Shown: one piece after another, positions 1 to 11,895 of the stretch
How positions within the stretch are numbered: position 1 is the stretch's first letter
Layout: every line of letters begins with the position of its first letter
Assembly (NCBI GenBank): GCA_907165275.2
Contig: OU015650.1
Coordinates: 10,384,001-10,448,000 of the forward strand
Reading direction: 5' to 3'
Origin: Zygaena filipendulae
Taxonomy: Eukaryota > Arthropoda > Insecta > Lepidoptera > Zygaenidae
DNA length: 64,000 bases
Made by a program: the position numbers and the translations under genes
Notes under the pieces: model-generated
The model's input: the letters and a program-made list of their open reading frames with translations, nothing else
Told to the model about the DNA's origin: nothing
Database searches by the model: none

Positions 1-48
1 AGACGGACTAATTAAAATTTTGATTTTTAAAAGTTGTCAACATATTGA

Positions 49-270
49 GAAAAGATTGTGTTGGATAGTCCATTTATCGAGGAAGACTATAAGGCTATAA
101 TAACATCACTACGACCAAAAGGAGCGGAGCATTTAAATGAAAATGTTGCAAAAACGGGAAAAATTATTCCCTTTGAGATTCCTTTACGTACGCTGTGTAA
201 ACGGTTAGCAGTACTCATATATTTAAGTAGGTTTTTTGCCTCAAATACCGACTGCGATTATATAGTATAA
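49..270 (+). other. unrecognised edge reading frame
   Basis: An open frame follows a TGA at 46-48 and runs to the TAA at 268-270. There is no ATG near its beginning, so it would have to be an internal exon or a remnant. The first 50 codons read like ordinary globular protein (SPFIEEDYKAIITSLRPKG is part of it); the end becomes low quality. No splice acceptor is convincing and no family is recognised. It could be chance or the tail of a gene lying left of the window. Confidence 0.2.
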
Positions 271-1000
271 TATATTTGCAGTCGATTCCTACCTATATAT
301 TTAAAATTTATCATTTAATCTTGTTGGTAGTGTTTCGATTGTTCGTAACATTATCGATAGTTCCGTCTGTCGAACCGGCTATCGATCGAATGAAATGTGT
401 ATAACACATGACACGGTCCGGCTTGACCTTGCGAGCAGCCTGTCTCACACGAAGCTTTCTCGACCACGAGTATAACAAAAAAACCGTTCCAAATTGCGAT
501 TAATAGCAGTCTGAGATGTGAACGTTTTAAATGACCGTTGAATTATTGTGATAATATGATTTTTATTGTTATATCCGTATACCTACTGCTGCTTATCCAG
601 GGATACTTATTCCATAAACACGTCTTATAATAAGGACTGTTGACTATTACTATGTATGTATTCAATATTCACATCTAGGCAGTCAAGGCAATTACGTACT
701 TAATGGTTTGCGTTGGTGTCTCGTTGCATATTCGAAATATCAACAATTTGGATTGTAAATCCAGACCATAATTTCTTATGCTAGTTACAATATCACCTCA
801 AATTTAAATAAATAAATATTAAATAGATAATAAAATTGTTTATTGCCATCAGAAAGGTGATAGGTACAAAAAAAAAACACGAAACTTGGCTAATTATTGG
901 CAAAAAGAGGTGATTCAGCATAAGCTGCTCGTGACCTAGGTCCCGAGCAGCGCTGGTTTTCAATCACTCCCCTCTGGAGTAGAGAGGGCCAAGTCCTGCT
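271..1000. other. intergenic, no gene seen
   Basis: AT-rich sequence with no supported reading frame. A short inverted pair, gctgctcg and cgagcagc, sits at about 926-953 just before the Helitron-like fragment that begins near 1001. Confidence 0.5.
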
Positions 1001-1131
1001 ATGGATTTGGATGAAATTTGGCATGCACGTTGTCAGAGGTACAGAGAAGGACATAGGGTACTTTTTATCCAGGAATGCCCGCGGGAACTCCGAAATTACC
1101 GCGGGTGAAACCGCGGAGCACAGCTATTTGT
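1001..1131 (+). repeat. Helitron-like repeat, body A, 3' part
   Basis: Matches the second half of the intact copy at 60184-60382: GATGAAATTTGGCATGCACG, then the 'acatagggtactttttatcc' segment, then a CCGCGG-loop-CCGCGG hairpin and CACAGCTA. The 5' part with the ATTATAAATG start is missing or replaced. Short reading frames across it are incidental. Confidence 0.75.
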
Positions 1132-2532
1132 GTAATAATTGTTTTCTGTATTTTTACAGGTTTTTCCTGCTTTCTTATTTTACCCGACTATGTGACAATT
1201 AAAGTGATCTGCTATATGCATAGATACAACCGCTATCGTAGTCTGTTTCAGTGTTTGTACAAAAAATATCAAACAAACTCAAAGCGCATATATTGTAGTT
1301 TCAAAAAGGAAAGAACGACGTCACAAGAAATCCGCACGATGCCGGCCTTCAGCAAAACACGTTTCGGTTAGGCGCGGACGTGAAAAAAATGTGAGTTTCA
1401 CAAACAGTTAGCGTGATTTATAAAAAAAAAGAGAATAAAACTGTGTCCCAAAAAGCACAAATATGCGGGGTTAAATTGTAACTCGACGTATTCCTTCGAT
1501 TTTATTTATTTTTTAAATTTTAATATTGTTTTATTAATTTTGTATTTAAGTTTATTTTTAAGAAATTAAAAATGAAAAAGGTTTTAATTGAGTTTGGATT
1601 TTTTTTATTGACGTTTACTATTTGTACACGTCAAACAATAAATAACCGTGTATAGTGTACACCGTACCGTGTACCGTAGTGTACCGTACCTATGCGATAA
1701 GCCGTACATTACCGATTTAATTAATCAAGTTTGGCCACGACGTTTGTTGGTGCACAATTTAGCGCAGCAGTGTCTGAATGTAAGGTAACACTACAAAACC
1801 AGTTCAGCTTGTTATAACCGATGGTACAACGGATGACAGCTTGCATGCGTACTTTTTCCATAGTGAGACAAGAGACACAGTTGTGTTTACGATCAAATGT
1901 TACATTACAGGCTTTATCACAGGTTACAAACTTGGCCCGTACCTACTAATAAATAATATTCAAACTGGATACGCTCTCAAATCATAGTTTCTCTAAGAAG
2001 AAAAGCCTATTTTTCCATACCCAATGAACGAGTCAGAGCAAGATGATATTTCGTTTCTCGCGAAGGAGGGATTTGATGTTTACCTTCACCACGTCAACGC
2101 TGGCAGGCGACAAGTTGTTAGAATTCCCGTGTCTGTGGATAAAAATAGATATAATCAGCTTCGTGTACTGTACAAGAGTATGTAAACTAGAGATGTTTTT
2201 TTTTTGAAACCAACTACGAAAATATGTTGACATTTATCCTTTGAAATTAAAATTTCAAATAACATACAAAGAAATAAGTTTTTGTTCTTTTCAGTATTTA
2301 AATTAAAATAGATAAAGATTGAAGAACTGTAATTGATAGGTATATAATAAGGGATAACACAAGATAAACGCCCACGTGATTACTCAAACTCATATTTGAA
2401 TTCAAACATACCATACGATGACATGAAAAGCCCTTGACTTCGATAGATATTGACACATACATGACGTCAATCTATACGAAGATCACAGTACGAGTATAAC
2501 ATTAAATAATTATCTCCCCCTTAACTGATAGC
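1132..2532. other. intergenic, no gene seen
   Basis: AT-rich. A short run of 'gtgtacc/gtaccgt' reiterations lies at about 1650-1692. No coding sequence, RNA gene or clear transposon end was identified. Confidence 0.5.
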
Positions 2533-2845
2533 ACTGTTGGTGAAGTGGTAAGTAAACCTGACTGCTGGTCTCGCAGGTTCGATCTAACTAATCCTACAAG
2601 GAAGAAAGTTCGAAAATAGTGACACTTTTCTTTTGGTGCTATTTCTAATCAGGTAAAGCTGGTCTCTCTTTAACGCCTGTCAGAAAATTATTTACAGTTG
2701 CAGTAGCTTGTGAACTAATATGTTCAATTATTATTATTTATTATTTTTCATTTTCTTTTCTTTTTCTCTCCTTCACGGAGGTGTTATCGTAATATGCGGG
2801 CCTCAACCAAGCATAATATTAAGATTATTATTATTATATTATTTC
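2533..2845 (+). repeat. candidate tRNA-derived SINE
   Basis: The 5' end has an A-box-like TTGGTGAAGTGG and a B-box-like GCAGGTTCGATC about 35 bases further on, the spacing of an internal RNA polymerase III promoter. A T-rich, ATT-repeat-rich stretch follows. The acceptor stem does not fold as a true tRNA, so a SINE head is more likely than a tRNA gene. It resembles the heads of the SINEs at 27331 and 60640. The 3' boundary is a guess. Confidence 0.4.
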
Positions 2846-4727
2846 ATTACTGTACCCACTGGGTAAACCCGTAACAATGACGCCTCATTTTTTATCACAA
2901 GGCAGTGTGAGAATGAGAGCAAAGTTTTTATCTTTTTATTTAAACCAATGTGTTTGATGTAATTTTAACATAGATAACAATAAGACGTATACTTATGTAG
3001 TTCAAATTTATCGTTATCGTTTCCAACATCCAGCAACGTACGCATATTTAAGTGTGTATTGTATGGGTGTATGATTTGATATCAAACCAAATTGTATATC
3101 GTTACTCCTAATACGTCGCGCGTATTGCTGCAGTTGGTTACAGGATGAATTCCAAATTATTAGCATCCTAACTGTTCGTCATGGATCTTACAATTGAATT
3201 ATAATTTTAATCAAAATTTCACTAAAAGGTATAAAAATAAAAATAAACTAAAAATTAACGTTACATTTTAGATGAGAGAACGTCAGATTAGAAATTAGAC
3301 ATTTTCCTTAATTTAAATAGAAAGAATTCACTTCTATAAAATAGGGTCTTAATCCAAATATTAAAGAATATTAATATCAATTGGAATCAAAATACCTACT
3401 AATTTTTTTTTCACCCAACCTGCAAGAGGAACGTATGTGGTGGGGTGTTTACAACAGCATCGTGAAATGAAATGTCATGTCAGTCCTTCTAGTCGGAGGC
3501 TCAGAAGTCGGGAGGTGAGCGACCGGCGCGGCGCGGCGCGATCGACTCATCGTTATAATATGTATAGGATACGTATGTATTCACCCTGCTAACGCAAATC
3601 GTTGCGCAATTCTTTGAGCAACCCTTTTCAATATTTTTTTTTATTACGCAAAAAATACCAAACACGAATAAGGTCACACAAAAAAGATAGTTGTTATTAG
3701 GATATTGTTATAGTTAATAGTTTTCAAATAAAAGTTTGAAGTCATGCCATTACGTAAAAAGAAATTGCAATATACATAGTATAACTACATAATTATATCT
3801 ATAGTTCTCCTCAGGCCAGCGACACTCCCTTGAAGCAAAAGTTACTATGGATTTATGCGCGAACTTCTTTACCAACTTTGGAATACTTAACCAGATTTCT
3901 ATAACCGCGTCATACATTGCATTGGTTTGGTTGGCACAAAATGCTTTCATAGATCGGTTCAGCGATTAGTATGGAAGTGCCTACTCTTAAAACGTAGTGA
4001 TTATTTGCTCAGTAGTTCTCCCCGCGTGAAATTCAGGTTTCCATCGCGAACTCTCTTTTTCCGGAATGAATAGAATAGTAACCTATATTATTTAGGGATA
4101 CTTTTTGATTTCTATCAGTGAAAGACTTTAGAATCAATTCAACTGTACCAGAGATTACATCTAACAAAAAACTTTTCCTCTTTATAATAGATTATTCTCT
4201 TTATAATAGCGAAGCGTCAACGTATCTACATACATAGGTAATACATATTGAGAGGAACACACATTGATATACCACACCTAAATCAATGGGAACACAACTT
4301 ACACACCTCTCTTAGATTTTAGTGAAATTCATTGTGGTAAAGTAATAATGATAAACGTGTAACATAAGTATTTAGTGGGAGTACGAGGCCTGAATAACAC
4401 CATAATTAATTGGTTGAGCGCGGTAGGTCGAGTCATTATTTTAATACCGCCGCGTCGCCGGTATTATGTGGGCCAGTCTGCGTTGCGAAATAGGTAATAT
4501 AATTTTATAGAAATATGTTCTCACTATTCACCTTACTTAGGTGTATAAACAGCAGCAGAGGTGTTTCATGTTAGAGACAAGGGTGAGATTGTGTTGTAAC
4601 TTGTAAACGACGTCGCGTCGCAACAAGGTTATGTAGCATAATTATGTAGCCATTTGATTTTGTTAGCATAGAAGCTAAATCTAACGTAGAGTGTTTAAAT
4701 GTATAGATAAATGAACCCCAAACTCCT
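2846..4727. other. intergenic with one GC-rich patch
   Basis: Mostly AT-rich and gene-free. Positions 3485-3545 form an isolated GC-rich patch with the iterated core gcgcggcgcggcgcg, flanked on both sides by AT-rich DNA. A degraded Helitron-like segment may lie at about 3790-4080. No reading frame here looks like a gene. Confidence 0.45.
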
Positions 4728-4925
4728 AGCCGTTCCCCGCGGTATCACCCGCGCTAATTTAGGAGATCCCGTGTGAAATTCGGGATAAAAGTACCTACTC
4801 TATATCACTCAAGACTACCGTAGCTTCCTATAAGTGGAAGAATTTTTAAAATCGGTCCAGTAGTTATTGAGTTTATTCACCACAAACACAACAAAATACA
4901 CAAATTGGCTTATGACTGTCTGAAT
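4728..4925 (-). repeat. Helitron-like repeat, body C
   Basis: Read on the plus strand it begins 'ccgttccccgcggtatcacccgcg' (the reversed 3' hairpin) and continues through 'taatttaggagatcccgtg' and 'gtagcttcctataagtggaag'. The latter identifies body C, shared with the copies at 32161, 36169 and 46190. The far end fades into 'gagtttattcaccacaaac'. Confidence 0.65.
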
Positions 4926-5426
4926 AAATAGTGTAAATAAAGTTCAAGTAGGTACAACCAATCCAATAATACCGCAAAAATTAAGAAACCGTTGGTACAT
5001 TAAGTTAGATGCACACAAACAAGAAGTCAATAACTTGAGTATGGGTCACACAACTCGCACATGACTCACGGTTCACCCCAACAGGTTTCCGTCGAACGAA
5101 GAGGTCCGACTGCCGATTTGTCTCGAGTCTCGCATCAAACGAGTCAGTGGTGCTTCGAATCCTGGCTAGCAACTCGCACCAATAACTTGATTCTCGAATT
5201 ATTGTTTCTACTTGCAACAGCATATTGCCCATTTGCCATTGTCCATAGAAACACTATGATTTGAAGCGGTTATATAATTGTAACATATTGGCATAATTAT
5301 AGAAAACTTCTTCAAAAGAAATCTAACTAAAATAAAAATTTAGGTAAGTAACGCCTTTTAGTTCGTAAACAGGTAGCGGAACACCGCGATAGATATTAAT
5401 ACCTTATCTGTTTCTTTATATACGCT
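4926..5426. other. intergenic, no supported gene
   Basis: Two overlapping short frames on opposite strands cover about 5005-5264 in a locally GC-richer stretch. Neither has a recognisable motif, splice signals or a family match, so neither is annotated as a gene. Confidence 0.4.
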
Positions 5427-6616
5427 CAGTGGCGGTACTTCCATACAAGCCCAAAAGCCCGGCTTGCCTAGCTAAAATATTCACTATAGTATATCAATTA
5501 ATGTATTATTAATAAATGAACGTAATCACATTTAAAAATGCGCGCATTTATTTCTTAAAAATAAAAGTGCATTTTATGAACGCAAAACATGGGCGCATCA
5601 CTCAACTAGCTGTGTGTAGTAGGCACTAGGCACCTAATTTCGCAACAGCTAGTTACCTAATTCGCACGCGTGGGCTTGCGACCTGGCTTTTATTTTCTCT
5701 TTCTAACCTATGGGGAACTGTTAAATGTCAAATGTCAATAATTACTATGAAATTCTTCTGAGATGAAACCAGAAGCCCTGCTTGCAACATGAAGTTATCC
5801 ACAATCGAATGAAATACGTCAGTTGCACGGACATGTATGTCAGTTGACTGCGATAGGTATCTAACTTCAGAGTTAAGTTCATTTGATTGAGTTTGTAAGT
5901 AAACAAACAGTGAATTATTAATTTTCTTTTCAAGTTTAATATTTCAAAGTGTTTTGTGGAAATAGGTATATTTTTATACGTATATTTACGTATATTTGTT
6001 TCTTGTGAGGATTTGACGTGAGTTCAACTTGTTCAAGTGATTATTATCGACGAAAAGGTAGGTAAAATCTTTACTTTTTGCTCAGAAAATGGTTAATTTC
6101 ATTGCCAAAACTTATTTGTGTATTTCTTAAATATTACTTAGATATTTAAGAAATACTAATAATAAAGCACAAATCAATTAAATATTTAAGTAATGAAGCA
6201 CAAATCAATTAAACAACAATTTAATAGATGTGTAAAACCCAATGGAACGTTGACTGTTCTCATTCGTATGACAGAAATGTTTGAATGGATTAGTGTACCT
6301 ACCTATACTTATATCTTTCATTTTAGTAGCAAATTGTATTACTGGTGAATATTTTTTTGATACCTATAGGCTAGAGGTTATAATCTGTAGATAAATAAAA
6401 ATAAAATGCTGTTCTTTGGAAAGCAAATCACTAATAAAAATTTAAATAGTATATAATAATAGTACAACTGAAAGTATTTTTATCTGCGAGATTTTTGTAA
6501 TAATGAAATTTAACGCCTGTCGAGTCAGTGATAAATAAGAGATAGCCCTTTTTTACTAATTTAGTCAGGTAGATACATCGGGCTTGCGTTACTCTGATAC
6601 CCTAGGCACGCCACTG
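5427..6616. mobile_element. hAT-like non-autonomous DNA transposon
   Basis: The two ends read CAGTGGCG inward from both sides, followed at both by an AAGCCCG-type subterminal block. CAGTGGCG-type termini with 8-bp target duplications are typical of hAT elements. The flanks are TATACGCT on the left (5419-5426) and TAATACGCT on the right (6617-6625), the same site with one extra base. The 1.2-kb interior has no transposase frame. A short duplication of a 'gcacaaatcaattaaa' segment lies at about 6168-6211. Confidence 0.55.
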
Positions 6617-6670
6617 TAATACGCTGATACGTAAGATTTTCGATACAGTAAAAACATGATAAACATGTCT

Positions 6671-6911
6671 CCAGCAGGGCAATTATTTAACTTTTGTTGC
6701 TATTATATTTCAGTTTCAACCAGAAAAAGATAGCGATTTTGTAATTAAATAATCATGGTATGGTAGCTTCAACTTTTAAAGTATGTATATTTTAGTTAAT
6801 TGCTAGATATTGTATAGGTGTCAAAACGTGCATATTGTAATCGCAAAACCCCCATGTTTTTTAAAGCAATCGAAAAATGATAGAAAAAAAGTTACATAAT
6901 ATCCCTACTGG
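6671..6911 (-). mobile_element. MITE, 'TGTAACTTTTGT' family, copy 1
   Basis: Terminal inverted repeats read CCAGCAGGGCAATTATTTAAC and, from the other side, CCAGTAGGGATATTATGTAAC. Inside, on the minus strand, is a block around 'ggttttgcgattacaatatg' that also occurs in the copies at 14241 and 34543. A target duplication could not be assigned. Confidence 0.65.
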
Positions 6912-7954
6912 CAATTGTTTACATGAAAGTAAGCAAGGATATCAAGACTGACAAAGGAATGTCGATGGAGACCAACACTAACTTTATGGCGCCGTCAACC
7001 ACTCAGGGTCTTTGTCAATCAGCAAAGTCAGTGTCGATTTAATGAAGAGACCAAAATTTAATTAGATACCTCTATCTTATTTCATTTGAATAAATAGCTA
7101 TCATAATTATTGTGTTATGTAGATATAGCTATACTCAACAGTGCATCCACGTATTTCGTCACAGACCACAGTCTCGGAGTTCACAATGGGACAATAACAA
7201 TCTCCATTGGGTGATAGGTACGTCATACGTGTATTGATAAGAAACATGTCGCAATCGGCCTTGTTGTTTAGTTTTGGAATAACTAGATACTCATATCTTA
7301 GTAAGAGCGGTGTCGTTGTGAACGATAGGTACGGTGCCGGGTGCGCAATATGACAAGACTTGTAAAGAGAATACCCTACCGCCTACGAATCATGATTAAA
7401 ATAAATGGTTAACTGATATCTTCGGCTCAAGAATAATAAGAAACACGCCGCTTTATTTCTTGTCTTAAACGCAGTTGCCAGCGGTTTTACACGCCCTGAA
7501 TTCGGGTTGCGTTCGGGAACTTTTCAATGTATCAGCAATCAGGATAAAAAGTTACGTTATTTTAATACAGAAAACATCCTAAAATGTCGAGTTTTCTTTA
7601 AATACATATAGAAGTTCTGGCAACAGTTTTATGCAGCTAGAAAGATTATTATGAACGTTTTCAGGCCACTATTTGTAGCAGGTACAGCCAACAACAGATG
7701 TTATTGTGGGAGCACGTCAATGTCATGTATTCAAATATGTAGTTCTACACTCATTAAAAAAAAAAACCAATAACATTTGCACGACAATAATTAAATTATT
7801 TACTGTTAGCATCTAAATACATATTTGTTAGATATCCTAATATCTTAAACAAATCTTTACAATTACTTTACAATAAATATAACTAAGAAAATGTTAGAAA
7901 GTATGTTAACAATAAATAACATTTATTTATGTTTGTGTTTGTGAGGAGAAGAAG
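6912..7954. other. intergenic, no gene seen
   Basis: AT-rich spacer without a supported coding or RNA gene. Confidence 0.5.
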
Positions 7955-8077
7955 AATAAAAGAAGTTTTGAGTTCCTGCGGAATTCCGAAACTCACGCGG
8001 GCGAATCTCCGAAACGTTAAAGTGAAGGATATAGGGTACTTTTTATCCCAGAACTCCTGCGGAGCACAGCTACCTAG
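7955..8077 (+). repeat. Helitron-like fragment
   Basis: Contains 'ttcctgcggaattccgaaactcacgcggg', 'agggtactttttatccca' and an end at CACAGCTACCTAGT. It is closest to the copy at 51600-51880, which has the same 'gaatctccgaaacg' segment. Confidence 0.55.
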
Positions 8078-8937
8078 TTATTTTATATTAATCGGGATTG
8101 GAGGTTTCGGAACCATCATTCAGTTTATAAGTAGAATTTTAGACTAGAAAGAGGTTTATTAAACCTGCGTTGCGTAAGAGTAAGATGGCAGTCGATGACG
8201 CGCGCCGCCCGCGGCGTGGATTACCATCGTCTTCGTGGCTATGAGATGGAGTAATTTGCATTGTAGATAAAAATAATTTTGAACGATAGAGAATAAATAA
8301 GTTTTTAAATCTTCGCTGATCCTGTTCACTCCTATTTATTTATATTTACGCTCTAAATACAGGTACACTGTTAATTATAAGAAATGACAATGTTAAATAG
8401 TCCGATTGAGATTGATTTGATTGAAACAATGGCATTCGCAACCATTGTGATAATGTCTGCATCGGCCAATATACGCATCAGTGTCAAGCGAGTGGGTGAG
8501 CAGAGCTGTTGAGAGCTATTAGGGTACATAAGTAATAATTATGTAACATGTTAGATAACTTGTGTTTTAAATAACACGTCCACATTATGTTACTTTGTTA
8601 TACAACATTGCAACATAAAACAATACGGTACAGTGTACACATTAGAATAACAATGCAATATAACAATGTTATATAACCATTGTCATTCCTCGTTCTTCAG
8701 TGCTATGCTATCCGCAAAGTCGTCGCGAGAGGACGTTTTGCTGACTGCGGCAGCGACTGTTGTACTTTAACAAAAAAAAAACAACAAAAAAAAACTAACG
8801 CGACCAAGTTATATAACATGTTAATTGTTATGTTATACATATAGTCTGCAGGCACCCTTATATATTTATTTGAAGAGTTAGAAGTTAGAACGTTAGAAAA
8901 TACCTAAGCTAGTTTACAGTTCAGGTTGTTTGCTTCA
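8078..8937. other. intergenic, no gene seen
   Basis: AT-rich apart from a GC-rich dozen bases near 8200. Between about 8545 and 8830 the sequence repeatedly reiterates 'gttatataac'-type words, giving a weakly palindromic AT-rich tract. Confidence 0.4.
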
Positions 8938-9884
8938 GGGAGGCAATTCTCACACATTCGAAGTAGACTCGAACTCGAGATAAAGTTCGAATTCGAACAT
9001 TAAATCGAGATGAAGTCAAGTTGAGCAATTCTCGACATGTCGACTTCGACATTTCTCGAATGAAAGCCGTTCGAACTGCTTCGACTGGTCGGAAGAGGTC
9101 GAGACGTAAATTTCGAATTCGAATCTTCATAATTGTCCAATAGCGGTGTCGTGCGTGACAGTTTCAGAAGTTGTTGTTGTTTTTTATCTTCGCTCCATCT
9201 GGGTGGGACTGGCAAGGGATGTTGAGCCATACAGCCAAGTCATACGTTACAGTTTTAGAAGTTTATTATGTATTAGTAAATATACTCTGTATTAAGTGCT
9301 ATGGTGGTAATTAACTGCAACTTCATAGCTTAAAGTTTCGATTAAGCATCGAAATGCATCTCAGCAACGCAATTGGATGTAAATATAACTTCAGAAAAAA
9401 AAAACAAAAGAATCGTAGTCTATACAGCCAATTCAGGCTGAATGAACTACGATCCCTTTGCCTCCCCCAAAAAAGGGTAAAAACAAAAACAAATATTATG
9501 CTTCACGATCCGTAGTACGCAAACTAATTTAAACAAAATTAAAGTGATGATAAAAGTAAGAACTTTTTTTTTTTTTTGGTACAAATATATTATAAAATAT
9601 GTTAGTTCTTGATATAAAACCATGCACACTATTTAAAAACTATAAAAAGCTGCTGCCGTTTTAGCTCCGGATGAATCGTGTAGAATGGAATGGATACGGC
9701 TTTCGAATAAGCTTTTACTGGCAACATTTTACACTATAAACTCGAAGTCTAGGTCGATTTGTGTTGAGAATAGGAGATACGAAGAAACAGGTTCGAGTAT
9801 CGAGATTTTGTGGTCGATATAGGGATCGAACAGCAAACTCGAGTTCGAGATTTTTTCGAAGGAGGCGAGAATTGGGTCCCTGAT
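8938..9884. repeat. TCGA-rich inverted repeat pair
   Basis: Two blocks (8938-9130 and about 9735-9884) are packed with TTCGAA, CTCGAG and TCGA words. Their outer ends are inverted relatives: CAGGGAGGCAATTCTCACAC on the left, and reading inward from the right CAGGGACCCAATTCTCGCCT, each followed by TTCGAA and CTCGAACTCGAG. This suggests a foldback or hAT-type element of about 950 bp. The eight bases outside the ends do not match, so a target duplication is not supported. Overlapping short frames here are composition artefacts. Confidence 0.4.
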
Positions 9885-10600
9885 AATGGTTATAAAGGGG
9901 TATGAAATACAATATTTAACGTGTCGCATCCTGTAGGTAGGATTATTTTTAAATGGGTCTAGCTAGATGGCCAAATCTGAACCTACGAGGCATAGCAAAA
10001 AAATCGTCAAAGTAGTCTCGGCGCCAATTTTGATAAAAACTAAAACTGTAAACTGAGATTTAAAAAGAACACAGTTGATTTTGAAAGAAAGGACATCTGC
10101 ATTTTTGCGCCATTCGATTGTGTCACTTATGGAGGTTCAAATTCTGGGAAGTATTTGGTAATTGGCAAACTAACAGAAATGTCCCTGTATATGAACCTGA
10201 ATTTCGATCTTGGTAACGTTAAAAAGTTCAAGATTCCAAAATACCTAATAAAAAATGTTTATACCTATTTTAGGACACAAGTCCGTGTTGGCGCATTTGT
10301 TTCGGAACACTTACACCTCTGATAACATTTATCTGATGATGTGGTATTGATAACAGTTGAAGTGATTAACACTTATTGTTAAAAGTAGTTCATTAATTGC
10401 ATAGTAATTAGTAACCAAGTAGGAAGAATGTAAATAAATAAAAAAAATAAAAAATAAATAGGTGGTGTTTTGGATATTTTATTTATTTATTCTTCTTCCA
10501 TAAAATAGTACAAATGGCGAACTTAATGTTAATGAAGTGTGGAAAGATTGAAAAATCAAATGATAATAAATAATCATTGAGTTTGAATGCCAAAATCCCA
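9885..10600. other. intergenic, no gene seen
   Basis: AT-rich sequence with A/T homopolymer runs near 10438-10460. No supported feature. Confidence 0.5.
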
Positions 10601-10780
10601 CTTAACTAATATTATAAATGTGAAAGTGTGGATGTTTGGATGTTTGTTACTCAATCACGCAAAAACGGCTGAACGGATTTGGATGAAATTTGGCATGCAC
10701 GTTGTCAGGGGTACATAGAAGGACATAGGGTATTTTTTATCCCGGGATTACCGCGGGTGAAACCACGGGCCACAGCTAGT
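10601..10780 (+). repeat. Helitron-like repeat, body A
   Basis: Near-complete short copy: ACTAATATTATAAATGTGAAAG start, 'gttactcaatcacgcaaaaacgg', 'gatgaaatttggcatgcacg', then the hairpin (with one stem mismatch, accgcgggtgaaaccacggg) and CACAGCTAGT. It is very close to the 60184 copy. Confidence 0.75.
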
Positions 10781-11107
10781 ATTATATAAATTATATGTGA
10801 ACAGGATGATCTGTCAATGGTAGGCATTAGTGGCATTTCATGCATAGTTGGCAAATGGTGTAAATTCATGAACCGCCACCTACGCAAATGCGGAAGATTC
10901 GATGACCCACTATTGGCAACTATTCATTATTCTAAGCGGCGTGGACGCGTGGTAAAATTGTTATTTCGTAAGTTAGGTATAGTGAAATCCCTAACATAAA
11001 AGTATAGGTATTTTTTTAGCTACACAAGTGATAATACTGAAGGTAGGTTGATGATAAGCTGACAAACTCCAAATAAAAGTTAAAACAATAAGTTTATTTG
11101 AATCATA
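10781..11107. other. spacer with one short frame
   Basis: A 60-codon plus-strand frame (10817-10999) is rich in Arg and Lys and starts at an ATG, but it shows no family motif. I treat it as unsupported. Confidence 0.3.
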
Positions 11108-11893
11108 ATGGCCGGTTTACACTTCCATAAGTAGTAAGCAAGTAAGTTCAGCTGTCCATCCTACTTACTTAATCGAAAAGTAGACAGCAACGTCCAAACG
11201 GTGAGCATCCGTAAGTAAGTTCAACAAAACATTTCAGCCGGTTTACACTTCTACATATAAGTAGTTAGTAAGTAAAAAAACACGAGTGGACGCCGGCTGG
11301 CACGTAAGTTGCCGCAGGAACCACTTCTATTTTTTGGACAGGACAGTGCCCGTGTTGTCTCCCGTTCCCCACCAACTTATTACTTGCCTACTAACCTATT
11401 ACTTGCCGGCAAGCAAGTAAGTGAAGAAATGTATTGAGGAACTAACTTACGGACGCTCACCGTTTGGACATTACTGTCTACTTTCCGATTAAGTAACTAA
11501 GCAGGATGGACAGCAGTAGGAGGAGCACGAATTTTTTCGCTCTCGTCCTTTCGATATCGTCGTAATGTCACAGCGTTTTTTTGTATGGAAAATGAACAAC
11601 TCCATCTATCCAGCGTTGTTCATTTCTCATACAAAAAAAACGCTCGATATCGAAAGGACGAAAGCGAAAAAATTCGTGCTCCCCCCCCTACTGAACTTAC
11701 TTACTTACTACTAATAAGTTGGCGGGAAGTTGGAGACGAAGCGGGCGGGTGTACGCGCTACTGTCCTGTCCAAAAAATTTAAGTGGTTTCTATCCTGTGG
11801 CAACTTACTACTTAATCATTTACTTACTTGCCGGCTGGCATCCACACATGTTTTTTTACTTACTTACCACTTATGGAAGTGTGAACCGGCCAT
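11108..11893. mobile_element. nested foldback DNA element
   Basis: The outer termini ATGGCCGGTTTACACTTCC and, from the right, ATGGCCGGTTCACACTTCC are inverted. A TA dinucleotide sits immediately outside each (11106-11107 and 11894-11895), consistent with a TA target duplication. Three inverted pairs lie inside: about 11140-11222 with 11438-11520, about 11238-11350 with 11750-11892, and about 11515-11590 with 11605-11690. A spaced 'aagtaagt' motif recurs throughout. No transposase is present. Several short frames cross it by chance. Confidence 0.65.
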
Positions 11894-11895
11894 TA

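Noticed and set aside
10817..10999. Basic 60-residue plus-strand frame starting at an ATG
   Set aside because: No splice partner, motif or homology cue; length is within chance expectation.
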